Source of the DNA: Lingula anatina
Taxonomy: Eukaryota > Brachiopoda > Lingulata > Lingulida > Lingulidae
Reading direction: 5' to 3'
Length of the DNA stretch: 26,392 bases
Assembly (NCBI RefSeq): GCF_001039355.2
Contig: NW_019773681.1
Coordinates: 592,836-619,227 of the forward strand
Within the stretch, counting starts at the first letter, position 1. Every line of letters starts with the position of its first letter. Positions 23,488 through 26,392 of this stretch are shown in pieces. A program made the translations under genes and the position numbers. The notes beneath the pieces are model-generated. The model was not told the DNA's origin, searched no databases, and saw only the letters and a list, made by a program, of their open reading frames with translations.

Positions 23488-25562
23488 TGAGAGGGGTGAA
23501 TTTATTGTCCAGAAATACTGTGTTAGTTAATGGAGTTGACTTTGTGGTCTGTCTTGTCACATGTCTATATTTATCGTAATTGTGTTGTGGTCCGTGCATG
23601 GCCAGTATTGTAACTGACCCCTCATAAATATTAACAGCTAGGTGTATCAAGAAGCACTCAAACATTTGTTTATGTCCCTGGTCAGTTTCTCAGGATCCTT
23701 ATGATAAACAAGAATTTTGGTGGATCAAAGGGTAAAGAGTTGTCAGAAAGGAACTAATAGTTAACATTGTTTTAAAAAAGATATGACAAATTTTCCTTCC
23801 TTGTCAATTCGCCCAATGTAAAAGATGTGTGATTTGAAAAAAAATTATTAGAAAACACATCGGCTTTGTTGCAAATAGTCTTCGTGATTTTTTTAAAATC
23901 AAAGCCACCTGGTGTCTAGATCATGGCCACCTGGTGTTCATTTTTGCAAGACAGTATCAACTCTAGTTTCAACTTTGATTAAAAGTACGCTATGCAGTGG
24001 TGTGACTGTTTCCCTGTGCCAAATACACTTGCTTTAGCTGCTGCTTTGTGTTTTTAAAACAATATTCTCTTAAATTAAACTGTGAAGGAATATTTACAAG
24101 TGATTAAGATATTTAACAGTGTTTTATTTACTAACTTGTTGGTATTCAGAAAAAAGTGTGTTACTAAAGTTACATTATCTTTGTTTTTTCTTTCCTAAAA
24201 TCTTAACATGTAGGAGTGAAAAGAATTTTATACATTTGTGAACTGAGTCTGATTTCTTAAATATGTGAAATCTACTCAGCTCCTTTTCTCCTCTAAATAA
24301 AAAATCTGAACAAGCACAAAAATAAAAAATAGATAAATTATTTAGAACTGAGGACTTTAACTTATTGATTTTATTTGTTATTTTCCAGTGTCGGCAACTG
24401 CATTCTACAAGGCCCAGCCAGTGATTGAGTTTATGTGCGAGGTGTTGGACATTCACAATGTTGAAGAACAGAGGCGACCTCTTACAGACTCTCAAAGAGT
24501 TAAATTTACCAAAGAAATTAAAGGTATCAAAAAAGCTAGATTAAATGAGACTTGGAAAATCTTGGAGAATGGCATGAAAATGTTTAAAAATGTGAGAAAA
24601 CTTGCTTCAGAAAGTCATTTGAACAGTCGGTTTTTAGAAAAGTGAAAGAAGACAAAATTTAAATTTTATTTTTCAAAAATGTTATGGTTATAAGAAATCT
24701 TTGATTGTCACACTTAGGAATCTCGTTTTTGAAAATTAAAAAGATTGCTTAAAATTGGGCAGAATGAAATGTGTTAAATGTTCAAAAAAATTGCTGCATT
24801 CTTGTTAACTGTATTAGCCTAAAATTGTCAAAATATATAACCCCTACTTTTGTATCAGTGTGATAGCCAGGATAGAAATAAATATATAATTGTACATTTG
24901 TAGGTTTGAAAGTGGAGATCACCCACTGTGGAACTATGAAGAGGAAATACAGAGTATGCAATGTCACCAGGAGACCTGCCCAAACTCAGTCGTAAGGAGG
25001 AGTTCTTTTCTTTTTTATTCATTAAGGAGGGGTAGGGAGAGAGGAGGGAATGGGAGGTAAAAAAGTGCAGGGGGAGTTTGAAGACTGAGGGAGGGGAGGA
25101 GGGAGAGCATGGGTGAGACAGCAGCAATTGTTGTAGCTGAGAGAGTGAGAGAAGGAACAGTTCACAGTCCATAGCATTTTTTTGGGGGGTAGGGGAGTAA
25201 GTGCAGGGAAGTCATCAGAGAAAAGTATACGTGTAAGCTGAGAGAAAGAGAGACCAAGGGAAAATGTATGTTCATTTATTTCACAATTTCATTAAAAAAA
25301 TAATTAACTCAATATAACTCAAAAGTGGGATTAGAAGAAAGCAAATGCACAGGCATGAAGAAATTGACAACCTCTTAGATACAAAATAGTTAATTTTTTC
25401 TCTCATTCTTCCAGGTTCCCACTTCAGCTGGAGTCTGGTCAGACGGTGGAGTGCACGGTGGCCAAGTATTTCCTGGAGAGGTACAAGATGAAGCTCCGCT
25501 ACCCTCACCTCCCCTGTCTCCAAGTGGGGCAGGAACAGAAGCACACATATCTACCTCTGGAA
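3226..25562 (+). CDS. AGO: Argonaute (AGO1/2-type), 5' part, spliced, 3' incomplete
   Basis: This is the small-RNA-guided silencing protein of the miRNA clade. By family knowledge it binds a ~22-nt guide in the cytoplasm and recruits silencing factors. The exons listed separately join in frame to 508 codons with one copy of exon 9. Order: N-terminal low-complexity tail (~165 residues, with collagen-like GPP repeats); N domain ([40 protein letters not shown]); L1 linker ([39 protein letters not shown]); PAZ ([49 protein letters not shown]). The PAZ 3'-end pocket residues (His and Tyr-Arg before VCNVTRR, Phe of SFPL, Tyr of KYF) appear intact. The catalytic PIWI domain is outside the window, so slicer capacity cannot be judged. 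Human AGO2 reaches the same LPLE point near residue 340, so the tail adds about 165 residues. AGO1 versus AGO2 naming is not decidable here. Confidence 0.95.
3245..4519 (+). other. AGO intron 1 (1275 bp)
   Basis: GTGAGA...TTTCAG. AT-rich, no exon-like segment seen; it contains the foldback element at 4076-4250. Confidence 0.65.
4076..4250. mobile_element. Foldback element, 45-bp terminal inverted repeats
   Basis: ATGATAAATATGAATAACTC at the left end pairs with its near reverse complement at the right end. Arms of ~45 bp differ at only a few positions and separate an ~85-bp centre. It has no ORF. It looks like a non-autonomous TIR transposon (MITE); the family is not assigned. Confidence 0.7.
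4520..4630 (+). CDS. AGO: AGO exon 2, N-terminal tail
   Basis: The acceptor ATATTTCAG is at 4511-4519 and the donor ATGATGG|GTGAGT at 4631. At 111 nt it is phase 1 at both ends. It encodes [35 protein letters not shown]: a Pro/Gln/Ser/Met-rich disordered segment with no domain. It is symmetric, so skipping it would keep frame. The donor is immediately followed by a minisatellite whose first unit begins at 4637. Confidence 0.85.
4637..5014 (+). repeat. ~30-bp minisatellite directly after the exon 2 donor
   Basis: About 12 units of the form ACATGGTGATATTACCATC plus TGTGTGTGTTT, with TG-microsatellite length noise. The first unit begins 6 bp into the intron. Some units carry GTGAGTA(C)ATGG, matching the true donor context. 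Degenerate outlying units recur at 5532-5594. Confidence 0.9.
5165..5233. mobile_element. Degraded end of the 'GGTCGGCCATATTT' TIR family
   Basis: AAGTGGGGTCGGCCATATTT followed by a GTTCTGAATG end resembles the right ends of the elements at 12368-13017 and 13652-13826. Confidence 0.45.
5276..5492. mobile_element. MITE family A, copy 1 (~217 bp)
   Basis: TIRs: TTCCATAGATTAGATCGA on the left and TCGATCTAAAATCTATGGGA on the right, near reverse complements. It is flanked by TA on both sides (5274-5275, 5493-5494), consistent with a TA target duplication. It carries no ORF. Closely related copies lie at 11985 and 12694. Confidence 0.85.
5495..6356 (+). other. Intron 2 segment with two perfect palindromes
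   Basis: No exon recognised. It contains GCATGTCATATGACATGC (5902-5919) and GTAGCACGTGCTAC (5959-5972). Remnants of the minisatellite lie at 5532-5594. The overlapping open frames on both strands around 5911-6343 look non-coding. Confidence 0.5.
6357..6529. mobile_element. MITE family D, copy 1 (173 bp)
   Basis: Perfect 17-bp TIRs, CTGGGGTAGCGCTAGCA, inverted at the right end. CATGG flanks both sides. The end sequence C(T)GGGGT and a 5-8 bp duplication recall hAT elements; this is inference. It provides the empty site for the insertion in copy 2. Confidence 0.85.
6562..7058 (+). repeat. ~70-bp minisatellite with dimeric higher-order structure
   Basis: Seven units built around CGGTTTGATTTAAACCAGTC. 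Two unit types alternate: one with CCCACAGTCCATCTAAAATG, one with CCTACTGTCCAAGTAAAATG, giving a ~139-bp dimer. It passes into the related array at 7059. Confidence 0.9.
7059..7308 (+). repeat. Related ~63-bp minisatellite, also dimeric
   Basis: Four units share TTTAAACCAGTCTGAA with the previous array but then carry CACCTTCAAGCTTCTTTTG and TTGTTTTATCAGTGACAG. Units alternate CGGTTTAATTTAAACC with CAGTTTAATTTTAGCC. Confidence 0.9.
7621..8133. mobile_element. MITE family D, copy 2, interrupted by element E
   Basis: CTGGGGTAGCGCTAGCAATT at the left and GTTAGCGCTATCCCAG at the right. CTGTGAG is duplicated on both sides (7614-7620, 8134-8140). The body matches copy 1 until CCAATTTAA, where element E begins. 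Confidence 0.85.
7745..8080. mobile_element. TIR element E inserted in family D copy 2 (336 bp)
   Basis: GGGATAATAACTCTTCGT at the left and ACGAAGAGTTATTATCAC at the right are inverted repeats. TTAA flanks both ends (7741-7744, 8081-8084). Copy 1 of D has the uninterrupted CCAATTAAAGTCAG. Target TTAA is typical of piggyBac-like elements, but the termini are not the classical ones. It carries no ORF. Confidence 0.85.
9624..9644. repeat. (TA)n microsatellite
   Basis: About ten TA units. Confidence 0.9.
10440..10560 (+). repeat. Imperfect local duplication
   Basis: TTTTGGTCGAGGAAGATATT (from ~10438) recurs ~95 bp later as TTTTGTCGAGAAATATT, both followed by TGAA and a TTATTT stretch. Confidence 0.5.
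10828..10995 (+). repeat. Imperfect ~105-bp direct duplication
   Basis: CTCAGGAAGAGAATGATTAA with AAGAAGCACTT about 45 bp later recurs at ~10939 as CTCAGGAAGAGAAAATAATT with AAGAAGCACTT. Confidence 0.6.
11985..12196. mobile_element. MITE family A, copy 2
   Basis: Same TIRs (ATTCCCATAGATTTAGAGCG left, GATCTAAAATCTGTGGGAAT right) and the same interior (GGGGGTTCACGC, AGTAGGCGGGACAGACATTT) as copy 1, more diverged. Confidence 0.85.
12368..13017. mobile_element. Composite TIR element with an internal family A insertion
   Basis: The outer ends GGCCCCATTCAGAATA and TATTCTGAATGGGGGCC are inverted repeats flanked by TAA (12365-12367, 13018-13020), as expected for PIF/Harbinger-type (Tourist-like) elements. 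The left part 12368-12624 is itself a foldback with ~80-bp arms (GACCTCACTTCAAAAGC against GCTTTTGAAGTGGGGTC). The right part matches 13652-13826 but is split by family A copy 3. It is either two adjoining elements or one nested in the other. Confidence 0.75.
12694..12908. mobile_element. MITE family A, copy 3, nested
   Basis: Nearly identical to copy 1. It is inserted between GCAGTCTG and TAATCC, where the uninterrupted relative at 13652-13826 reads GCTGTCTAATCC. This shows the empty site and supports a TA target. Confidence 0.9.
13020..13555 (+). repeat. ~65-bp minisatellite running up to the exon 3 acceptor
   Basis: Units of TCTAATACTTTCACTGTCAC plus ATGAATTCTAATATTTTG plus a GTCTGAGTGTGTTGAAGA-like spacer. 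Inside are three 26-bp subunits (13355-13430). The last unit stops ~10 bp before the acceptor, so repeat copies supply CTAAT branch-point-like and T-rich sequence. Confidence 0.9.
13566..13625 (+). CDS. AGO: AGO exon 3, N-terminal tail
   Basis: A 60-nt exon, phase 1-1, bounded by TGTATTTTTAG and CTGGCAAG|GTATAA. It is open in the frame set by exon 2 and encodes [20 protein letters not shown]. It is composition-matched to the other tail exons (Ser/Pro/Gln). It lies after an 8.9-kb intron, and a tandem repeat ends about 10 bp before the acceptor. It could be an alternative cassette; transcript evidence would be needed to know if it is constitutive. Confidence 0.7.
13652..13826. mobile_element. 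TIR element, uninterrupted relative of 12368-13017
   Basis: GGCCCCATTCAGAATAG at the left, CTATTCTGACTGACCCC at the right, TAA on both flanks. The interior shares GAGGGTCAAATATGGCGACC and GTGGGTCGGCCATATTTGAT with the composite. Confidence 0.8.
13868..14016. mobile_element. ~149-bp foldback, relative of 25575-25722
   Basis: GGGCCCTGTAAC at the left and GTTACGGGGCC at the right, with further pairing inside. It shares AAG(C/T)GTCTCGATTCCAT and overall length with the hairpin after exon 12. The arms are more diverged. Confidence 0.6.
14017..14581 (+). other. Intron 3 segment with a short hairpin
   Basis: No coding seen. It contains CCGGGTTTAAA/TTTAAACCCGG, 11-bp perfect arms with a 9-nt loop, at 14235-14265. 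Confidence 0.6.
14582..15317. mobile_element. 736-bp TIR element ('GTTTCACAAA' family)
   Basis: GGCCCCCGTTTCACAAA at the left is the near inverse of TTTGTGAAACGGGAGCC at the right. Internal inverted copies GTTTCACAAAGAATCT (~14670) and AGATTCTTTGTGAAAC (~15208) extend the foldback. It contains no ORF of transposase size. Fragments of the same end occur at ~2330, ~10100 and 15343. Confidence 0.8.
15343..15392 (+). repeat. 41-nt poly(A) after a GTTTCACA element end
   Basis: GCCAGTTTCAC runs into A41 at 15352-15392. It is an expanded A-run inside or beside a solo element end, or a retroposed tail; no RT-type sequence is next to it. Confidence 0.8.
15393..16230 (+). other. Intron 3 segment, no recognised feature
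   Basis: AT-rich, no exon-like or repeat structure beyond scattered fragments such as GGTCTAAAATATTTAGCC against AAAACTAAGACC (15651-15752). Confidence 0.5.
16231..16441. mobile_element. Candidate short TIR element upstream of exon 4
   Basis: AAGGGATTTTCCCAG at the left end and CTGGGAAAACCCTT at the right are inverted. The interior is otherwise unique. The open frame covering it (16169-16459) is not protein-like. Confidence 0.45.
16617..16715 (+). CDS. AGO: AGO exon 4, N-terminal tail with two in-frame donors
   Basis: The acceptor is TTATTTCTATTCCAG (ends 16616). The short form ends at 16694 (CCCAG|GTAATA, 78 nt) and the long form at 16715 (TCCAG|GTAATG, 99 nt); both leave phase 1. It encodes [21 protein letters not shown] then SLPYPG, with optional NSLPYPG. 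The two donors lie in a 21-bp tandem duplication (16677-16697, 16698-16718; 2 mismatches). The protein is alignable with exon 5 (SQGLxGPPxLQ...GGD), suggesting ancestral exon duplication. Confidence 0.85.
16716..17529 (+). other. Intron 4, nothing further recognised
   Basis: AT-rich. It contains a short duplicated phrase, CACCATGGGAACTTTCTG / GCATTATGGGAACTTGATG (17057-17099). Confidence 0.5.
17530..17622 (+). other. Possible extra cassette or decayed exon upstream of exon 5
   Basis: A pyrimidine-rich run ends in CATGCTTTAG at 17529 and is followed by GC-richer, stop-free sequence. In the phase-1 frame it reads [20 protein letters not shown] and on; a 93-nt version would need the weak donor TAC|GTGTCT. 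The better donor CACT|GTACGT (17619) gives 89 nt and breaks frame. In another frame it reads [20 protein letters not shown], which resembles the Gly/Pro tail. It could be a poison exon, a degraded duplicate of exons 4/5, or chance. Confidence 0.2.
17649..17753 (+). CDS. AGO: AGO exon 5, N-terminal tail
   Basis: The acceptor is TTTATGTATTTTCAG (ends 17648) and the donor TTGACAA|GTAAGG. At 105 nt it is phase 1-1. It encodes [21 protein letters not shown] followed by [14 protein letters not shown]. Its first half is similar to exon 4 at protein and DNA level. It is low complexity and Gly/Pro/Leu rich, with no known domain. It precedes the collagen-like exon 6. Confidence 0.85.
18360..18499 (+). 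repeat. 24-26 bp tandem repeat with GGTACC and AGGTCA
   Basis: Five and a half units GGTACCTTTA(A/G)GTCATG + TGATGTCAT in intron 5. Each unit has a KpnI-type palindrome; two carry AGGTCA. Confidence 0.9.
18912..19099. mobile_element. Foldback element, 22-bp perfect arms, intron 5
   Basis: ATTTAGACCAAAGTTTTAGT CT at 18912-18933 is perfectly inverted at 19078-19099. Total 188 bp, AT-rich interior, no ORF. It lies 100 bp before exon 6. Confidence 0.6.
19202..19541 (+). CDS. AGO: AGO exon 6: collagen-like GPP tail plus start of N domain
   Basis: The acceptor is TTTATACACAG (ends 19201) and the donor AACAG|GTGAGT. At 340 nt it enters in phase 1 and leaves in phase 2. The first ~65 codons are nearly all Gly-X-Y triplets: five GPP in a row, then HPP/HMP/QPG variants, then five more GPP, and a final Pro-rich stretch. 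The second half is canonical N domain: [52 protein letters not shown]. This exon is far more GC-rich than the surrounding introns. Repeat-driven length variation between alleles is plausible. Confidence 0.97.
19542..19886 (+). other. Intron 6 (345 bp)
   Basis: Ordinary AT-rich intron; TGCATG at 19803-19808. Confidence 0.85.
19887..20007 (+). CDS. AGO: AGO exon 7, N domain
   Basis: The acceptor is TTTATCGTACAG and the donor GACAAG|GTGGGT. It runs from phase 2 to phase 0. It encodes [20 protein letters not shown] then [20 protein letters not shown], the conserved N-domain strand and helix segment. A TGCATG motif sits 79 bp upstream of the exon (19803-19808). Confidence 0.97.
20269..20450 (+). 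CDS. AGO: AGO exon 8, end of N domain and entry to L1
   Basis: The acceptor is CGACCACCAG and the donor CATGAC|GTAAGT. It runs from phase 0 to phase 2. It encodes [60 protein letters not shown]. It ends with AC, so the junction codon is ACA with exon 9a or ACG with 9b: Thr either way. Confidence 0.97.
20451..21045 (+). other. Intron before exon 9a
   Basis: GTAAGT to TTTCCAG. An open frame begins at 20642 and runs through 9a, but it has no coding character before the acceptor. Confidence 0.85.
21046..21182 (+). CDS. AGO: AGO exon 9a, first copy of the L1-linker exon (mutually exclusive)
   Basis: The acceptor is TTTTTCCTCCATTTCCAG (ends 21045) and the donor ATAGATG|GTAGGT. At 137 nt it runs phase 2 to phase 1. 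It encodes [45 protein letters not shown]: the beta-strand part of linker L1 between N domain and PAZ, which borders the guide channel in solved Argonautes. It is intact, with no stop and with good splice sites, and has the same length and phases as 22473-22609. It joins in frame to exon 8 and exon 10. Confidence 0.96.
21183..22472 (+). promoter_or_regulatory. Inter-exon intron 9a-9b with clustered TGCATG motifs
   Basis: 1290 bp. The left part is AT-rich, with a (TTA)n stretch at 21261-21277 and a G run near 21392-21405. The right part (22070-22400) is clearly GC-richer, with CTG repeats (22340-22361). TGCATG occurs at 21621, 22110, 22208, 22296 and 22382. UGCAUG is the Rbfox binding site; regulation is inferred. 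Confidence 0.6.
22473..22609 (+). CDS. AGO: AGO exon 9b, second copy of the L1-linker exon (mutually exclusive)
   Basis: The acceptor is TATATATTCCTTATAG (ends 22472) and the donor TTGATG|GTAAAA, weaker than that of 9a. At 137 nt it runs phase 2 to phase 1. It encodes [45 protein letters not shown]. Relative to 9a only residues 14 (G/N), 16 (D/Y), 33 (V/I) and 37 (H/Q) of the 45 differ, while 21 of the 41 shared residues use a different synonymous codon. Both copies have therefore been kept by purifying selection for a long time. Using 9a and 9b together gives a stop at 22571-22573. Confidence 0.96.
22610..24388 (+). other. Intron after exon 9b (1779 bp)
   Basis: AT-rich. It contains an (ATT)n microsatellite at 23451-23488 and one TGCATG at 23595-23600. 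CACCTGGTGTC/CACCTGGTGTT are repeated at 23907-23939. Confidence 0.8.
23451..23488. repeat. (ATT)n microsatellite
   Basis: About 12 perfect units. Confidence 0.95.
24389..24523 (+). CDS. AGO: AGO exon 10, L1 end and PAZ start
   Basis: The acceptor is TTGTTATTTTCCAG and the donor ATTAAAG|GTATCA. It is phase 1-1. It encodes [45 protein letters not shown]. It is constitutive by sequence: skipping the exon keeps frame but removes the start of PAZ. Confidence 0.96.
24904..24991 (+). CDS. AGO: AGO exon 11, PAZ
   Basis: The acceptor is TGTACATTTGTAG and the donor CTCAGTC|GTAAGG. It runs from phase 1 to phase 2. It encodes [21 protein letters not shown] then TRRPAQTQ. It holds the PAZ core with the His of ITHCG and the Tyr-Arg of KYRV that line the guide 3'-end pocket in this family. 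It is followed by a purine-rich intron segment. Confidence 0.96.
25010..25260 (+). repeat. Purine-rich G-run tract in intron 11
   Basis: Strong strand asymmetry of A/G with many GGG and GAGGGAG clusters starting ~20 bp past the exon 11 donor. G-runs near donors are known splicing enhancers (hnRNP H/F); a role here is inference. Confidence 0.7.
25415..25562 (+). CDS. AGO: AGO exon 12, PAZ (last exon in window)
   Basis: The acceptor is TCTCATTCTTCCAG and the donor CTGGAA|GTAAGT. It runs from phase 2 to phase 0. It encodes [50 protein letters not shown]. The next exon should start with codons for VCNIVAGQ, which are not present before the window end. A long perfect hairpin starts 12 bp after the donor. 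Confidence 0.96.
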
Positions 25563-25574
25563 GTAAGTTAGGCT

Positions 25575-25722
25575 GGGCTCCGTATCTCGAAAGGTTCGCT
25601 ATGTTGCGCACGTGCGCAAGTGTCTCGATTCCATGGCCCCGTATCTCGAAATAGAATCGGTTATGGAATTGAGACACTAACGCTCGTGCGCAACATAGCG
25701 AACCTTTCGAGATACGGAGCCC
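25575..25722. mobile_element. 148-bp foldback with 36-bp perfect arms next to exon 12 donor
   Basis: GGGCTCCGTATCTCGAAAGG and the next 16 bases are exactly inverted at the right end (ends 25722). The centre contains another CCCCGTATCTCGAAA and AGTGTCTCGATTCCATGG. It is related to 13868-14016. As RNA it would form a very stable hairpin 12 nt after the 5' splice site. Confidence 0.85.
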
Positions 25723-25904
25723 TGGATGTATTACAGTCTGTGCCGTAAACTTTTCTCCTTACTGGCCATTCAGATCGCCCCTTTCCTATAATCTACTAGT
25801 CCAAATTGGGATTTATTGAAGGAATAAAAATTTTGATAAGACTGGGCATTTTCCCTTATTGCATAAATATTAATTGAATAATATTAAGACCTTGATTTTT
25901 ATTA

Positions 25905-25930
25905 TGTACAGACACAGATGTGTCTGTACA
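25905..25930. repeat. Perfect 12-bp-arm palindrome
   Basis: TGTACAGACACA, two bases, TGTGTCTGTACA. It is followed by a (GTCGCC)n run at ~25948-25972 and precedes the 159-bp tandem repeat. Confidence 0.85.
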
Positions 25931-26064
25931 TATTGCCATCACCTGCGTCTGTCGTCGCCGTCGCCGTCGCCGATCATGTCGCCGTGCACTTTCAGCGTTA
26001 ACACCATAAGTGGAAGACAGTTTTACTTTTTGGCTTTATATTTACAGAGCTGATGAATATTCAT

Positions 26065-26392
26065 AAAACACAGGTCAAGTTCGAAAATCAGCATGATCGG
26101 GCCATTATTGTAGAATTTATGCTGTTTTTTCACTTTTCAGCATATATGCAACACTGTTAACACATTTCAGGGAAAACTGATAGGCCTGTTGTCATGAAAC
26201 TCACAGGAGTAATCAATCTTACTAAAACGCAGATCAAGTTCGAAAATCGGCATGATCGGGCCACTATTTTAGTAGTTATGCTGTTTTTTCACTTTTCAGC
26301 ATATATGCAACACTGTTAACACATTTCAAGGAAAACCGATAGGCCTGTTGTCATGAAACTCACAGGAGTAATCAATCTTACTAAAACGCAGG
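26065..26392 (+). repeat. 159-bp tandem repeat running off the right end
   Basis: AAAAC(A/G)CAG(G/A)TCAAGTTCG recurs at 26065 and 26224, and begins again at 26383: exact 159-bp period. Units share TTTTCAGCATATATGCAACA and TGTTGTCATGAAACTCACAG and are about 95% alike by eye. It is satellite-like or the internal array of a larger element; the extent is unknown. Confidence 0.9.

Overview
The window is eukaryotic. It holds the 5' half of one spliced gene on the + strand, an Argonaute of the AGO/miRNA clade (animal AGO1/AGO2 type), running from a tiny first coding exon (ATG at 3226) to a PAZ-domain exon ending at 25562. All splice sites are GT-AG, introns are long and AT-rich, and the introns are full of minisatellites and short terminal-inverted-repeat (TIR) elements. 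The encoded protein is closest by eye to arthropod and mollusc AGO1-type proteins. An invertebrate, most likely a lophotrochozoan such as a mollusc, fits best, but the phylum is an inference. The MID and PIWI exons lie beyond the right edge.

Layout: 1-2050 is AT-rich upstream DNA starting with a poly-G tract. 2050-3225 is CpG-richer and probably contains the promoter and 5' UTR, with a possible minus-strand exon (2053-2114) of a divergent gene. The coding exons are 3226-3244, 4520-4630, 13566-13625, 16617-16694 (or 16715), 17649-17753, 19202-19541, 19887-20007, 20269-20450, then EITHER 21046-21182 OR 22473-22609, then 24389-24523, 24904-24991 and 25415-25562. Joined with one copy of exon 9 they give 1524 nt, exactly 508 codons, with no stop and with every junction phase consistent. 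About the last 340 codons are the conserved N domain, L1 linker and PAZ. The first ~165 are a low-complexity tail rich in Pro, Gly and Ser, including a collagen-like Gly-Pro-Pro stretch.

The main discovery candidate is a pair of tandemly duplicated exons (9a, 9b), each 137 nt, encoding two versions of the same L1-linker segment. They differ at 4 of 45 residues but carry many synonymous changes. 137 is not a multiple of 3, so using both or neither causes a frameshift and an early stop; they must be used mutually exclusively. Four TGCATG (Rbfox-type) motifs lie within 280 bp in the intron between them. The gene may therefore make two Argonautes differing in the guide-path linker, switched by a splicing regulator.

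A second layer of variation lies in the N-terminal tail. Exons 2-5 are all phase 1-1 cassettes, exons 4 and 5 look like duplicates of each other, and exon 4 has two in-frame 5' splice sites created by a 21-bp tandem duplication. In principle the locus could make many tail variants combined with two linker variants.

The non-coding part is dominated by non-autonomous TIR elements (several families, two clear nested insertions with interpretable target duplications), two dimeric higher-order minisatellites, minisatellites abutting both ends of the 8.9-kb intron 2, a 36-bp-arm hairpin 12 bp past the exon 12 donor, and a 159-bp tandem repeat running off the right end.
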